From contig JAYUJY010000174.1 of the NCBI GenBank assembly GCA_043764895.1, positions 1 to 64,000 on the forward strand: a stretch of DNA of 64,000 nucleotides, read 5' to 3'. The stretch comes from JAAFJU01 sp043764895. Lineage in GTDB: Bacteria > Cyanobacteriota > Cyanobacteriia > Leptolyngbyales > Leptolyngbyaceae. The translations under genes were made by a program, and so were the position numbers. The notes beneath the pieces were generated by a model, which was given only the letters and a program-made list of their open reading frames with translations, was not told where the DNA came from and did no database searches. Below are positions 1 through 7,139 of the stretch, piece after piece (within the stretch, counting starts at the first letter, position 1; the number at the start of each line of letters is the position of its first letter).

Positions 1-100
1 GGTCTCTGGAAAGATAGATTTGTAGGGGCATGGCACGCCGTGCCCCAAACCCAACGGAGAGGTTCTAAATACCTGGCTTATTTACGCCGCATGATACTAC
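1..100. repeat. Dispersed palindromic repeat, family C, copy 1 (cut by window edge)
   Basis: Carries the family C core: TGTAGGGGCATGGC, then GCCGTGCCC, AAACCCAAC and a tail TTATTTACGCCGC. The same core recurs near 4558-4672, 24382-24512 and 59571-59711, with a tail-only fragment at 51733-51755. Only one arm of the palindrome is inside the window. The right end coincides with the arsR stop codon. Confidence 0.75.
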
Positions 101-438
101 GCCAAAACAGCCCGTAAACTCGCCAACCGATCGGGAACAATTCGATAATAAATCCACGTCCCTCGGCGCTCTTTTTCCACCAGTCCCGCCTCATACATCA
201 CCTTCAAATGATGCGAAACCGTCGGCTGCGATAGCCCCAGCGTCTCCACCAATTCACAAGCACACACTTCCCCATTCGGCTGTGCGGCGATCAAACTCAA
301 TAATTGTAACCGTGCAGGTTCGCCCAAAACCCGAAAAATAACAGCTAACCGAAACGCCTCATCCGGGGTCAGTTGACCTGCGAGAATGGAAGGACAACAC
401 TCGATCGAACTAATCACGGGTTTGACAAGAGCTTTCAT
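97..438 (-). CDS. arsR: ArsR/SmtB-family arsenic-responsive repressor
   Basis: A 113-residue winged-helix repressor. It has the family layout: a cysteine pair at 14-15, a dimerisation helix, EVCACEL with C59 and C61 at the usual As(III)-binding helix, the recognition helix around SQPTVSHHLKVMYEAGLV, and a wing near RRGTWIYYRI. In this family As(III) binding by the cysteines releases the operator. I start at the ATG at 438 because the 18 extra upstream codons overlap the putative operator and are unlike the family. The gene diverges from the aquaporin-arsC-arsH genes and probably represses both directions. Its stop codon lies at the edge of a family C repeat. Function is inferred from family and context. 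Confidence 0.9.
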   Translation of the reverse strand: MKALVKPVISSIECCPSILAGQLTPDEAFRLAVIFRVLGEPARLQLLSLIAAQPNGEVCACELVETLGLSQPTVSHHLKVMYEAGLVEKERRGTWIYYRIVPDRLASLRAVLA

Positions 439-486
439 GATTCTTATCTTGACACAATCACCCTCATTTGCGAAGATATTAATCTT

Positions 487-516
487 AATCAATATTGACT
501 TTCATCGATATTGATT
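487..516. promoter_or_regulatory. Putative ArsR operator
   Basis: Between divergent arsR and the aquaporin gene lies a perfect 8-bp inverted repeat, AATCAATA (487-494) and TATTGATT (509-516). The left arm extends into the palindrome TCAATATTGA. ArsR/SmtB repressors bind AT-rich ATCAA-N-TTGAT type inverted repeats, and the position would allow control of both promoters. Binding is inferred. Confidence 0.65.
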
Positions 517-543
517 GAGATTCACCTTAACCCAGGGTAGTGA

Positions 544-1248
544 GTGAAAAACGACGCGCGGGAAGTACTAGCTGAATTCATTGGAACCTTTACGCTCATT
601 TTTATGGGAACGGGTGCGGTGATAGTCAACCAAATTAGTCAGGGTACCCTAACGCACTTAGGCGTTAGCGGTGTGTTTGGGGCGGTAGTTGCAGCGTTGA
701 TCTACGCCCTAGGTCACATTAGTGGCGCACATCTGAATCCTGCGGTGACTCTTGCGCTTTGGCAAGGCGGTTTCTTTCGGCGACATCGTGTTTTTCCTTA
801 CCTTTTGGCTCAGATTTTAGGCGCGATCGCAGCCTCTAGCCTGTTGCTAATTATTTTCGGTCCTGTTGCGAATCTAGGTGCAACCTTGCCGCTTAACAAC
901 AACTGGCAGCAATCGTTTGTTCTGGAAATCATATTGACCTTTATATTAATGTTAGTGATTTTTGGGGCGGCAGTAGACCCTCGATCGCACCAGAGTTTTG
1001 CAGGACTGGCGATCGGGCTAACGGTGGGGCTAGAGGCGGCTTGCATGGGACCGATTACAGGCGCAAGTATGAACCCAGCGCGATCGTTTGGACCTGCGTT
1101 GCTGAGTGGTATTTGGCAACATCAATGGCTGTACTGGATCGCACCTATTATTGGCGCACAGTTGGCGATGCGGGTTTACCGATTGCTCTCAAATACGGGT
1201 TTAGATGATATTGCGAATTTGAAACAACCCATTAACTTAGGAGAATAA
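544..1248 (+). CDS. aqpS: MIP-family channel (AqpS-like aquaglyceroporin) of the arsenic operon
   Basis: A 234-residue integral membrane channel of the aquaporin family with two NPA boxes: HLNPAV at 64-69 and SMNPARSFGP from 176. Six hydrophobic segments and two re-entrant loops fit the family length. The start is a GTG at 544, 27 bp beyond the operator. It lies between arsR and arsC (2-bp gap), the order of the Sinorhizobium meliloti arsR-aqpS-arsC-arsH operon, where the channel lets As(III) made by ArsC leave the cell. CMGPITGASMNPAR before the second box looks GlpF-like, in keeping with an uncharged-solute channel. No ArsB or Acr3 pump is seen in the window. Arsenite as substrate is inferred from context. 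Confidence 0.85.
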   Translation: MKNDAREVLAEFIGTFTLIFMGTGAVIVNQISQGTLTHLGVSGVFGAVVAALIYALGHISGAHLNPAVTLALWQGGFFRRHRVFPYLLAQILGAIAASSLLLIIFGPVANLGATLPLNNNWQQSFVLEIILTFILMLVIFGAAVDPRSHQSFAGLAIGLTVGLEAACMGPITGASMNPARSFGPALLSGIWQHQWLYWIAPIIGAQLAMRVYRLLSNTGLDDIANLKQPINLGE

Positions 1249-1250
1249 TC

Positions 1251-1640
1251 ATGAAACGTGTGATGTTTGTGTGTAAGAAAAACTCTGCTCGATCGCAAAT
1301 GGCCGAAGGTTTTGCGAAGCATTTGGGCGCAGGAAAAATCGAAGTAACGAGTTCAGGTTTAGAGAAGAGTTCGGTCAGACCTGAAGCGATCGCTACGATG
1401 AAGGATGCGGGAATTGATATCACGACACAAACTTCCAATGCCTTGAGTGAATTCAAATCTAAAGATTTTGACATTGTAATTTCGCTGTGTGGATGCGGGG
1501 TAAATCTGCCGCCAGAGTGGGTTCAGCGTGAGGTGTTTGAAGATTGGCAATTGGACGATCCAGCAGAGCAGCCCGAGATCTTCCCCCGCGTTCGGGATGA
1601 AGTGAAGGCGCGAGTTGAGACCTTGATCGCATCGATTTAA
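1251..1640 (+). CDS. arsC: Arsenate reductase, LMW-phosphatase fold, glutathione/glutaredoxin type
   Basis: A 129-residue enzyme with the CX5R phosphate loop at C8-R14 and a SLCGCGVNLPPEW segment placing cysteines at 80 and 82. C8/C80/C82 are the redox cysteines known from the Synechocystis ArsC, which reduces As(V) to As(III) with glutathione and glutaredoxin. It begins 2 bp after the channel gene, preceded by a good Shine-Dalgarno (TTAGGAGAATAATC), so the two are surely co-transcribed. A large hairpin follows (1682-1760) before arsH. Confidence 0.93.
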   Translation: MKRVMFVCKKNSARSQMAEGFAKHLGAGKIEVTSSGLEKSSVRPEAIATMKDAGIDITTQTSNALSEFKSKDFDIVISLCGCGVNLPPEWVQREVFEDWQLDDPAEQPEIFPRVRDEVKARVETLIASI

Positions 1641-1681
1641 TCCAGGGCATTGATCACTGGGTAATTTCTAGGAATAAGTTT

Positions 1682-1760
1682 ACCGGAAGCCCCCAACCCC
1701 CAATTCTGGGGGCTTCGGAATCATGCTCCCCCAGAATTGGGGGCTGGGGGGCTTCCGGGT
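1682..1760. repeat. Palindromic repeat, family B, copy 1 (long hairpin)
   Basis: Arms at 1682-1712 and 1728-1760 are near-perfect inverted copies of about 31 bp built from CCCCCAATTCTGGGGG, with a 15-bp loop containing GGAATCATG. A second copy lies at 20213-20285. It sits in the 171-bp gap between arsC and arsH, so it could attenuate transcription or stabilise the upstream mRNA, or simply be a MITE-like element. Confidence 0.8.
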
Positions 1761-1811
1761 AAGTTCTTTATTAAAAACAAGCCCTAATTCATTAATTTAA
1801 CAGCATTAACA

Positions 1812-2459
1812 ATGTCGCAACTTACAAACACGGACAACCTATTTAATCACCCACCAAGAATCCTATTTCTTTACGGTTCACTGCGCGATCGATCGTACAG
1901 CCGATTACTCGCCGAAGAAGCCGCTCGGATTATGACAGACTTGGGCGCAGAGGTGAAATTCTTCGATTCGCGGGATCTTCCTCTTCAGGGCAGTGTGCCA
2001 GACACCCATCCAAAGGTTCAAGAACTCCGCGAACTGAGCCTGTGGTCGGAAGGGCAAGTGTGGTCTAGCCCAGAGATGCATGGGCAAATTACGGGCATCA
2101 TGAAAAATCAGATTGACTGGATTCCACTGACCCTAGGATCGGTCCGTCCGACCCAAGGAAGAACCCTCGCCGTAATGCAAGTCAGCGGCGGATCGCAATC
2201 GTTTAATTCAGTCAATACGATGCGGCTTCTCGGTCGATGGATGCGGATGTTCACTATTCCCAATCAATCTTCGGTCGCAAGAGCCTATAAGGAATTTAAT
2301 GACGATGGCACCATGAAAGACTCTGCTTACCGCGATCGGGTTGTGGATGTCATGGAAGAACTTTACAAATTTACAATGCTACTGAGAGACAAAGTAGATT
2401 ACCTCACCGATCGACATAGCGAACGAAAAGAAGCCGCTAAAAAAGTGTCTCAGGAATGA
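1812..2459 (+). CDS. arsH: ArsH, NADPH-dependent FMN organoarsenical reductase/oxidase
   Basis: A 215-residue flavodoxin-fold protein with the ArsH signature GSLRDRSYS at 22-30, which binds the FMN phosphate, followed by WSSPEMHGQITGIMKNQIDW and QVSGGSQSFNSVNTMRLLGR typical of the family. ArsH proteins oxidise trivalent organoarsenicals or reduce quinones and Cr/Fe with NADPH. Third gene of the arsenic operon; the family B hairpin upstream may lower its expression relative to arsC. A 12-bp hairpin follows the gene. Confidence 0.93.
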   Translation: MSQLTNTDNLFNHPPRILFLYGSLRDRSYSRLLAEEAARIMTDLGAEVKFFDSRDLPLQGSVPDTHPKVQELRELSLWSEGQVWSSPEMHGQITGIMKNQIDWIPLTLGSVRPTQGRTLAVMQVSGGSQSFNSVNTMRLLGRWMRMFTIPNQSSVARAYKEFNDDGTMKDSAYRDRVVDVMEELYKFTMLLRDKVDYLTDRHSERKEAAKKVSQE

Positions 2460-2559
2460 TTCTGCGACTCGTTAGTGACTCGTTAGTGACTCGCTATGAG
2501 GATCAAATATTGCGATTTTTGGGTTCTGTGAACGATGACAGAGCAAAGTATAGACTAAT

Positions 2560-2591
2560 AGCCCTCTAAAAGCATGATATTTTAGAGGGCT
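2560..2591 (+). terminator. Perfect 12-bp hairpin after arsH
   Basis: AGCCCTCTAAAA (2560-2571), 8-nt loop, TTTTAGAGGGCT (2580-2591). Lies between the arsenic operon and the next gene. A run of T follows only weakly, so it is a plausible but not classic intrinsic terminator. Three near-tandem GACTCGTTAGT units occur at 2465-2495. Confidence 0.5.
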
Positions 2592-2630
2592 GATACGGTT
2601 TATCCCCTAGTTCTGACGGAGTGATAGTGC

Positions 2631-4553
2631 ATGATCGCACAACGGAATTCATTGAAGCGCAGCCGCAAAAATTTCATTGAGTGGCTGACAGCGGAGGACC
2701 GCAGTGGAAAAAATGCTCATCACCAACAGCATTCTTGGTGGAAAGTGATGTGTCTGACCGGAGTCGATTATTTTTCGACCCTAGGCTATCAGCCCGGAAT
2801 TGCCGCTTTGGCCGCCGGGGCACTCTCGCCGATCGCCACCCTGATTTTGGTATTGCTCACCTTGTTTGGAGCGCTGCCCATTTACCGGAAGGTCGCGGCC
2901 ATTAGTCCCCATGGTGAAGGCTCGATTTCGATGTTGGAGCGGTTGCTGCGGTGGTGGCAGGGCAAATTATTTGTGCTCTGTCTGCTGGGATTTGTCACCA
3001 CTGATTTTATTATCACTATTACCTTATCCGCCGCCGATGCCACCGCGCACATTGTTGAAAATCCATTCATTCCCGCAGCGCTTCATCATCAAAATGTTCC
3101 CATTACATTGCTCCTAGTTTGTATGCTGGGAGCAGTTTTTTTGAACGGGTTTCACGAAGCGATCGGACTGGCGGTTGTACTCGTGATTGCGTATTTGGGA
3201 CTGAATTTTGTGACGATCGGCGTTGGAATTCAACACATCATTAGTAATCCAGTTGTTATTCAGAATTGGAAGACGGCACTGTTCACGAATCATGGAAGTC
3301 CTTGGATGATTTTGGGGACGGCCTTGATGCTCTTTCCAAAATTGGCCTTAGGCTTATCGGGATTTGAGACGGGGGTTGCGGTTATGCCGCTCGTAAAGGG
3401 CGATCACGGTGAAAACGATATTCCTGGACGCGTCCGCAACACTCATAAACTATTGAGTACGGCAGCGTTGATTATGAGTTTCTTCTTGATTACCAGTAGC
3501 TTTATCACGACGCTACTCATCGAACCTGCGAAGTTTCAACCCGGTGGACCCGCCAACGGTCGCGCCCTCGCCTACTTAGCCCACACCTACTTGGGCGATG
3601 TTTTTGGGACTGTTTATGACCTGAGTACGATTTCGATTCTGTGGTTTGCCGGAGCGTCTGCCATGGCGGGACTGCTCAATATTGTGCCACGCTACTTGCC
3701 GCGCTATGGGATGGCTCCTAACTGGGCGAGGGCGACCCGTCCGCTGGTGCTGGTCTATACTGCGATCGCCTTTGTTGTAACAATCTTGTTTAGAGCTGAC
3801 GTAGAAGCTCAGGGTGGGGCCTATGCAACGGGCGTGTTGGTCCTCATGAGTTCAGCGGCCTTTGCCGTAACGTTGGCGGCTTACCAGCGTCGATCGCGTC
3901 GTAGGGCCGTGATGTTTGGGTTGATTACTTTAGTATTTTTCTACACGACTATTGTCAACATTATTGAGCGTCCCGATGGCGTGAAGATTTCGGCCTTCTT
4001 TATTAGTGCGATTATTCTCACGTCGCTAGTTTCTCGGATTTGGCGATCGACTGAAATCCGATCGGATGCCGTTGAAGTCGATGAGTTGGCGGCTGAATTC
4101 ATTGCCGTTGAGAGTCAACATACCATTCGGCTAATTGCCCATCGCAGTCGCGGCGACAACAGTGACGAGTACTTCTATAAAGAACAAGAAATTCGCAATG
4201 ACAATACCATTCCAGAGAACTCTCCTGTGTTGTTCTTAGAAGTCAAAATATCGGATGCATCTGAGTTTGAAGAAAAAATTATGGTTCGCGGCTTTGAGAT
4301 TGACGGCTACCGTGTTCTTCGGGTCCAGAGTCCGGCGGTCCCCAATGCGATCGCTGCTGTCCTCTTGCATATTCGCAACGAAACTGGAAAGCTTCCCCAC
4401 GCCTATTTCGGCTGGGTCGAAGGCAATCCGGTGCAATATTTGATGCGATATTTGTTGTTTGGGGAAGGGGATACGGCGGTGGTGACGCGAGAAGTTCTTC
4501 GGCGGGCTGAGAGCGACCCGAAAAAGAGACCTTCTGTTCATGTGAGCGGTTAG
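2631..4553 (+). CDS. APC-superfamily permease with C-terminal cytoplasmic domain
   Basis: A 640-residue membrane protein. About 12 hydrophobic segments span residues 40-480, beginning with GVDYFSTLGYQPGIAALAAG, the unwound-helix region characteristic of amino acid/polyamine/cation permeases. The last 150 residues are soluble (EVDELAAEFIAVESQHTIRL onward). The size and soluble tail resemble the large APC transporters that include the potassium importer KimA, but I cannot assign a substrate. A GGAG ribosome site lies before the ATG at 2631. It stands alone between the arsenic operon and a family C repeat that separates it from convergent genes. Confidence 0.8.
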   Translation: MIAQRNSLKRSRKNFIEWLTAEDRSGKNAHHQQHSWWKVMCLTGVDYFSTLGYQPGIAALAAGALSPIATLILVLLTLFGALPIYRKVAAISPHGEGSISMLERLLRWWQGKLFVLCLLGFVTTDFIITITLSAADATAHIVENPFIPAALHHQNVPITLLLVCMLGAVFLNGFHEAIGLAVVLVIAYLGLNFVTIGVGIQHIISNPVVIQNWKTALFTNHGSPWMILGTALMLFPKLALGLSGFETGVAVMPLVKGDHGENDIPGRVRNTHKLLSTAALIMSFFLITSSFITTLLIEPAKFQPGGPANGRALAYLAHTYLGDVFGTVYDLSTISILWFAGASAMAGLLNIVPRYLPRYGMAPNWARATRPLVLVYTAIAFVVTILFRADVEAQGGAYATGVLVLMSSAAFAVTLAAYQRRSRRRAVMFGLITLVFFYTTIVNIIERPDGVKISAFFISAIILTSLVSRIWRSTEIRSDAVEVDELAAEFIAVESQHTIRLIAHRSRGDNSDEYFYKEQEIRNDNTIPENSPVLFLEVKISDASEFEEKIMVRGFEIDGYRVLRVQSPAVPNAIAAVLLHIRNETGKLPHAYFGWVEGNPVQYLMRYLLFGEGDTAVVTREVLRRAESDPKKRPSVHVSG

Positions 4554-4557
4554 AAGT

Positions 4558-4672
4558 ATCGGTTTAGGGCACGGTCGGTTTGGGGCACGGCAAGCCATGC
4601 CCCTACAAATCTATTTTCCAGAGATTGTAGGGGCATGGCATGGCCATGCCCTAAACCCAACGAAAAAGAGAT
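4558..4672. repeat. Dispersed palindromic repeat, family C, copy 2
   Basis: Inverted arms GGGCACGGCAAGCCATGCCC...TGTAGGGGCATGGCATGGCC and AAACCCAACG. It begins 5 bp after the permease stop and fills the space before the convergent response-regulator gene, so it may act as a bidirectional terminator. Confidence 0.8.
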
Positions 4673-4689
4673 CAATACTCCAATTGTTC

Positions 4690-7053
4690 TTACAACACTG
4701 CAACACATTCATACAGCGCCATTAAGGTATTGCGGGTTTTCGTTACTTCGGAAACTCCAGTACTAAATTGCATCTCTTTTTCAAGATCTAGCGTTTGTTG
4801 AACCTGCGCGATCGTTGACGTTAGAAATTGCTGACCCGATCGCGCATCCATTCCGGGCATCAGCATGACAAACTCCCCGCTGTCCCACCGAGCGATCGCG
4901 CTGTCTGTCGGGAGCGTTGCGCGCAGGGCATCGGCCATTCCCTTCAAGATCCGCTCACTCGCCAAATACCCGAGCTTTCGAGTGATCGAGAGTAGGTTCT
5001 GAATCCCAATGACGCCGAAACAAACGGGCTGATGAAGCCTTTCCGATTCTTGGATAAGTAACTCAAACTGTTCTTGCGATCCGGCTTGATTCCAACATTG
5101 AGTCAGCAGGTCTCGCTGTGATTGTTCTCGGAAGAGCTGCGATCGTTCCAGCCGATTGAAAATTCGAGTCATCAGTTCCGGCGCAATCACGGGCTTACTC
5201 ACATAGTCATCAGCCCCGGCTGAAAACACTTTTTGCATCGTATCGGCGTCCCGGTGGGCCGTGAGAAATAGAATCGGCAATGTCGCAGTATTCATATCAT
5301 TGCGAGTCTGCTGACACACCTCAATGCCATTCATCTCCGGCATCTCAAAGTCTAGTACCATCAAGTCTGGCTTGTCCTCACTCAGCATTTTTCTGGCCTG
5401 CCTAGGGTCATTACAGGTCGTCACTTGCATTCCCCATGGCTCCAAAATCCCCTTCAGCAATAACAGCATCAGCCGATCGTCATCCACTAATAAAATCTTT
5501 GCCTCCGGCACTGAATAGCGAGGAGCTTCGTCTAGCAGCGATTGATTAATCAGTCCCATTAGCGTTGCCAGCGGAATAGATTTTCGGAAGAATCCTTGTC
5601 CCCGATGGTTTGAAATAGCGACTCGATCGGCGGCAACTAGTCCATTGTCACCGTCATGGGTCACGATCCAGACGGGAACTCTCGGACAGTGATGCGTTAA
5701 GTGTTTTAAAAATTCGATCGTCGCTGTTGAATCTACAGTTGAACCGACAGTTGGACCCACGTTGATGGATGCATTCAAGATCACCGCATCTGGGCACGCT
5801 CGTTCAATGGCGCTCACGGCTAGGTTCGGGTCAGCGGCCCTAACCATTTGAATGCCCCAGCGATAGGCTTCATTCATGAGTTGAGTGACCCATTCGCGAT
5901 CGCCATCCACGACCAAAATCCGTCGATCGGGAAGCCGTTCTCCCGTGACAACAGTCTCTTGGACACGGATGACATTTCCGGATGTTGCGGCCTCTAGCAT
6001 TTGCGTCAACATCCCCAACTGTTTATGCAACACTTGGATTTCAGATGGGGTATTGAGATGGGCACCCGAAATCCAAGTCCCGAGGGCTTGCAGGGTCGGT
6101 AGATGTTCAGCAATACAGACGCTACCCATGACGCCCACTAGAATGTGACCTTCTTGGCGAATTTTCGATCGCAGGTCCTCATCACTCGGATTACGCTGGA
6201 GCGCTTGGACGGAATGATCTAAAATCTGTATTCGTCGCAGCACTTTGGCCGCCTGTTTTTCCCAGAACTGTGCGATGAGCTGGGCCTGAGACGACTCGAT
6301 CGCACCGCTCTCTGCATCCCTCGAATCCACTTTGGGTGCGCCCAAGGGGCTAATGATCGCAATGGAAGTGGGCGGAGCCTTCAACGCAGGATTGAGCCGA
6401 TAGCCAAGTCCGTAGACCGTCTCGATCAAATCCCCTGCTCCGATCGGCTTTAGTTTTTGGCGGAGGCGCTTCATGTGAGTGCGCACGGTTTCTTCCCCGC
6501 GTGGGCCATTGTCAAGGGACCATAGGGCATCAAGCAGCGCCCGCTGACTGTAAATGCGATCTTGATGACGCAGCAGCAATTCTAGAATTCCGTATTCCTT
6601 CGTCGTCAGCATCACAGGCGTGCCGTGGTAAGTCACATTGCATCGAGTCGGCTCAATGGCCAACGGTCCCCACGTTAGGACCGGAAGCTCCGTCACCATT
6701 CGCCGCCGCAGGAGTGCTCGAATTCTGGCTTCCAACTCGTTTAGGGCAAAGGGTTTGACTAGATAATCATCCGCGCCTGCGTCCAATCCAGAGACGCGAT
6801 CGTAGGTGCTCCCCTGCGTTGACATAATCATCACCAACACTTGATTCCCCTGTTGGCGAAGCTGTTGACAAAACTCTAGTCCATCGATTCCATCTATTGA
6901 TCGATCGAGCAAGATTAAATCATATTTCCCTTGTCCCACAAGTTGTAGCCCTTGCAATCCATCCTGGGCACTATCGATGACATATCGATTTTTCAACGAC
7001 GTTTTCAAAATTTCTAGAAGCTGGATGTCATCTTCAATGATCAGCAATTTCAT
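4690..7053 (-). CDS. Multi-domain OmpR-type response regulator (REC-wHTH-Hpt-REC-REC-degenerate GGDEF)
   Basis: 787 residues. Domains in order: an intact REC (1-118; acidic pair ED at 7-9, phospho-site D50 in LILLDRS, LVKPF); an OmpR-type winged helix (about 125-225); an Hpt-like helical domain with RQEGHILVGVMG; a second REC whose phospho-acceptor is replaced by Asn (VILNASI); an intact REC with VLDFEMPEMNG; and a GGDEF-like domain whose signature reads RWDSGEF instead of RxGGDEF. The first REC and DNA-binding part should act on promoters; the cyclase is probably inactive. Last gene of the putative operon running down from 12954, 86 bp after the CHASE2 kinase, which is its likely phosphodonor. 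Output genes are unknown. Confidence 0.85.
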   Translation of the reverse strand: MKLLIIEDDIQLLEILKTSLKNRYVIDSAQDGLQGLQLVGQGKYDLILLDRSIDGIDGLEFCQQLRQQGNQVLVMIMSTQGSTYDRVSGLDAGADDYLVKPFALNELEARIRALLRRRMVTELPVLTWGPLAIEPTRCNVTYHGTPVMLTTKEYGILELLLRHQDRIYSQRALLDALWSLDNGPRGEETVRTHMKRLRQKLKPIGAGDLIETVYGLGYRLNPALKAPPTSIAIISPLGAPKVDSRDAESGAIESSQAQLIAQFWEKQAAKVLRRIQILDHSVQALQRNPSDEDLRSKIRQEGHILVGVMGSVCIAEHLPTLQALGTWISGAHLNTPSEIQVLHKQLGMLTQMLEAATSGNVIRVQETVVTGERLPDRRILVVDGDREWVTQLMNEAYRWGIQMVRAADPNLAVSAIERACPDAVILNASINVGPTVGSTVDSTATIEFLKHLTHHCPRVPVWIVTHDGDNGLVAADRVAISNHRGQGFFRKSIPLATLMGLINQSLLDEAPRYSVPEAKILLVDDDRLMLLLLKGILEPWGMQVTTCNDPRQARKMLSEDKPDLMVLDFEMPEMNGIEVCQQTRNDMNTATLPILFLTAHRDADTMQKVFSAGADDYVSKPVIAPELMTRIFNRLERSQLFREQSQRDLLTQCWNQAGSQEQFELLIQESERLHQPVCFGVIGIQNLLSITRKLGYLASERILKGMADALRATLPTDSAIARWDSGEFVMLMPGMDARSGQQFLTSTIAQVQQTLDLEKEMQFSTGVSEVTKTRNTLMALYECVAVL

Positions 7054-7139
7054 GGGGGAGGGTCTCCTTCTGGATTTGAGCTAAACGGGATTTGAGGTCC
7101 AAATAGTGATTAAACGTCGATGCTTTTAACCCATTGTTT

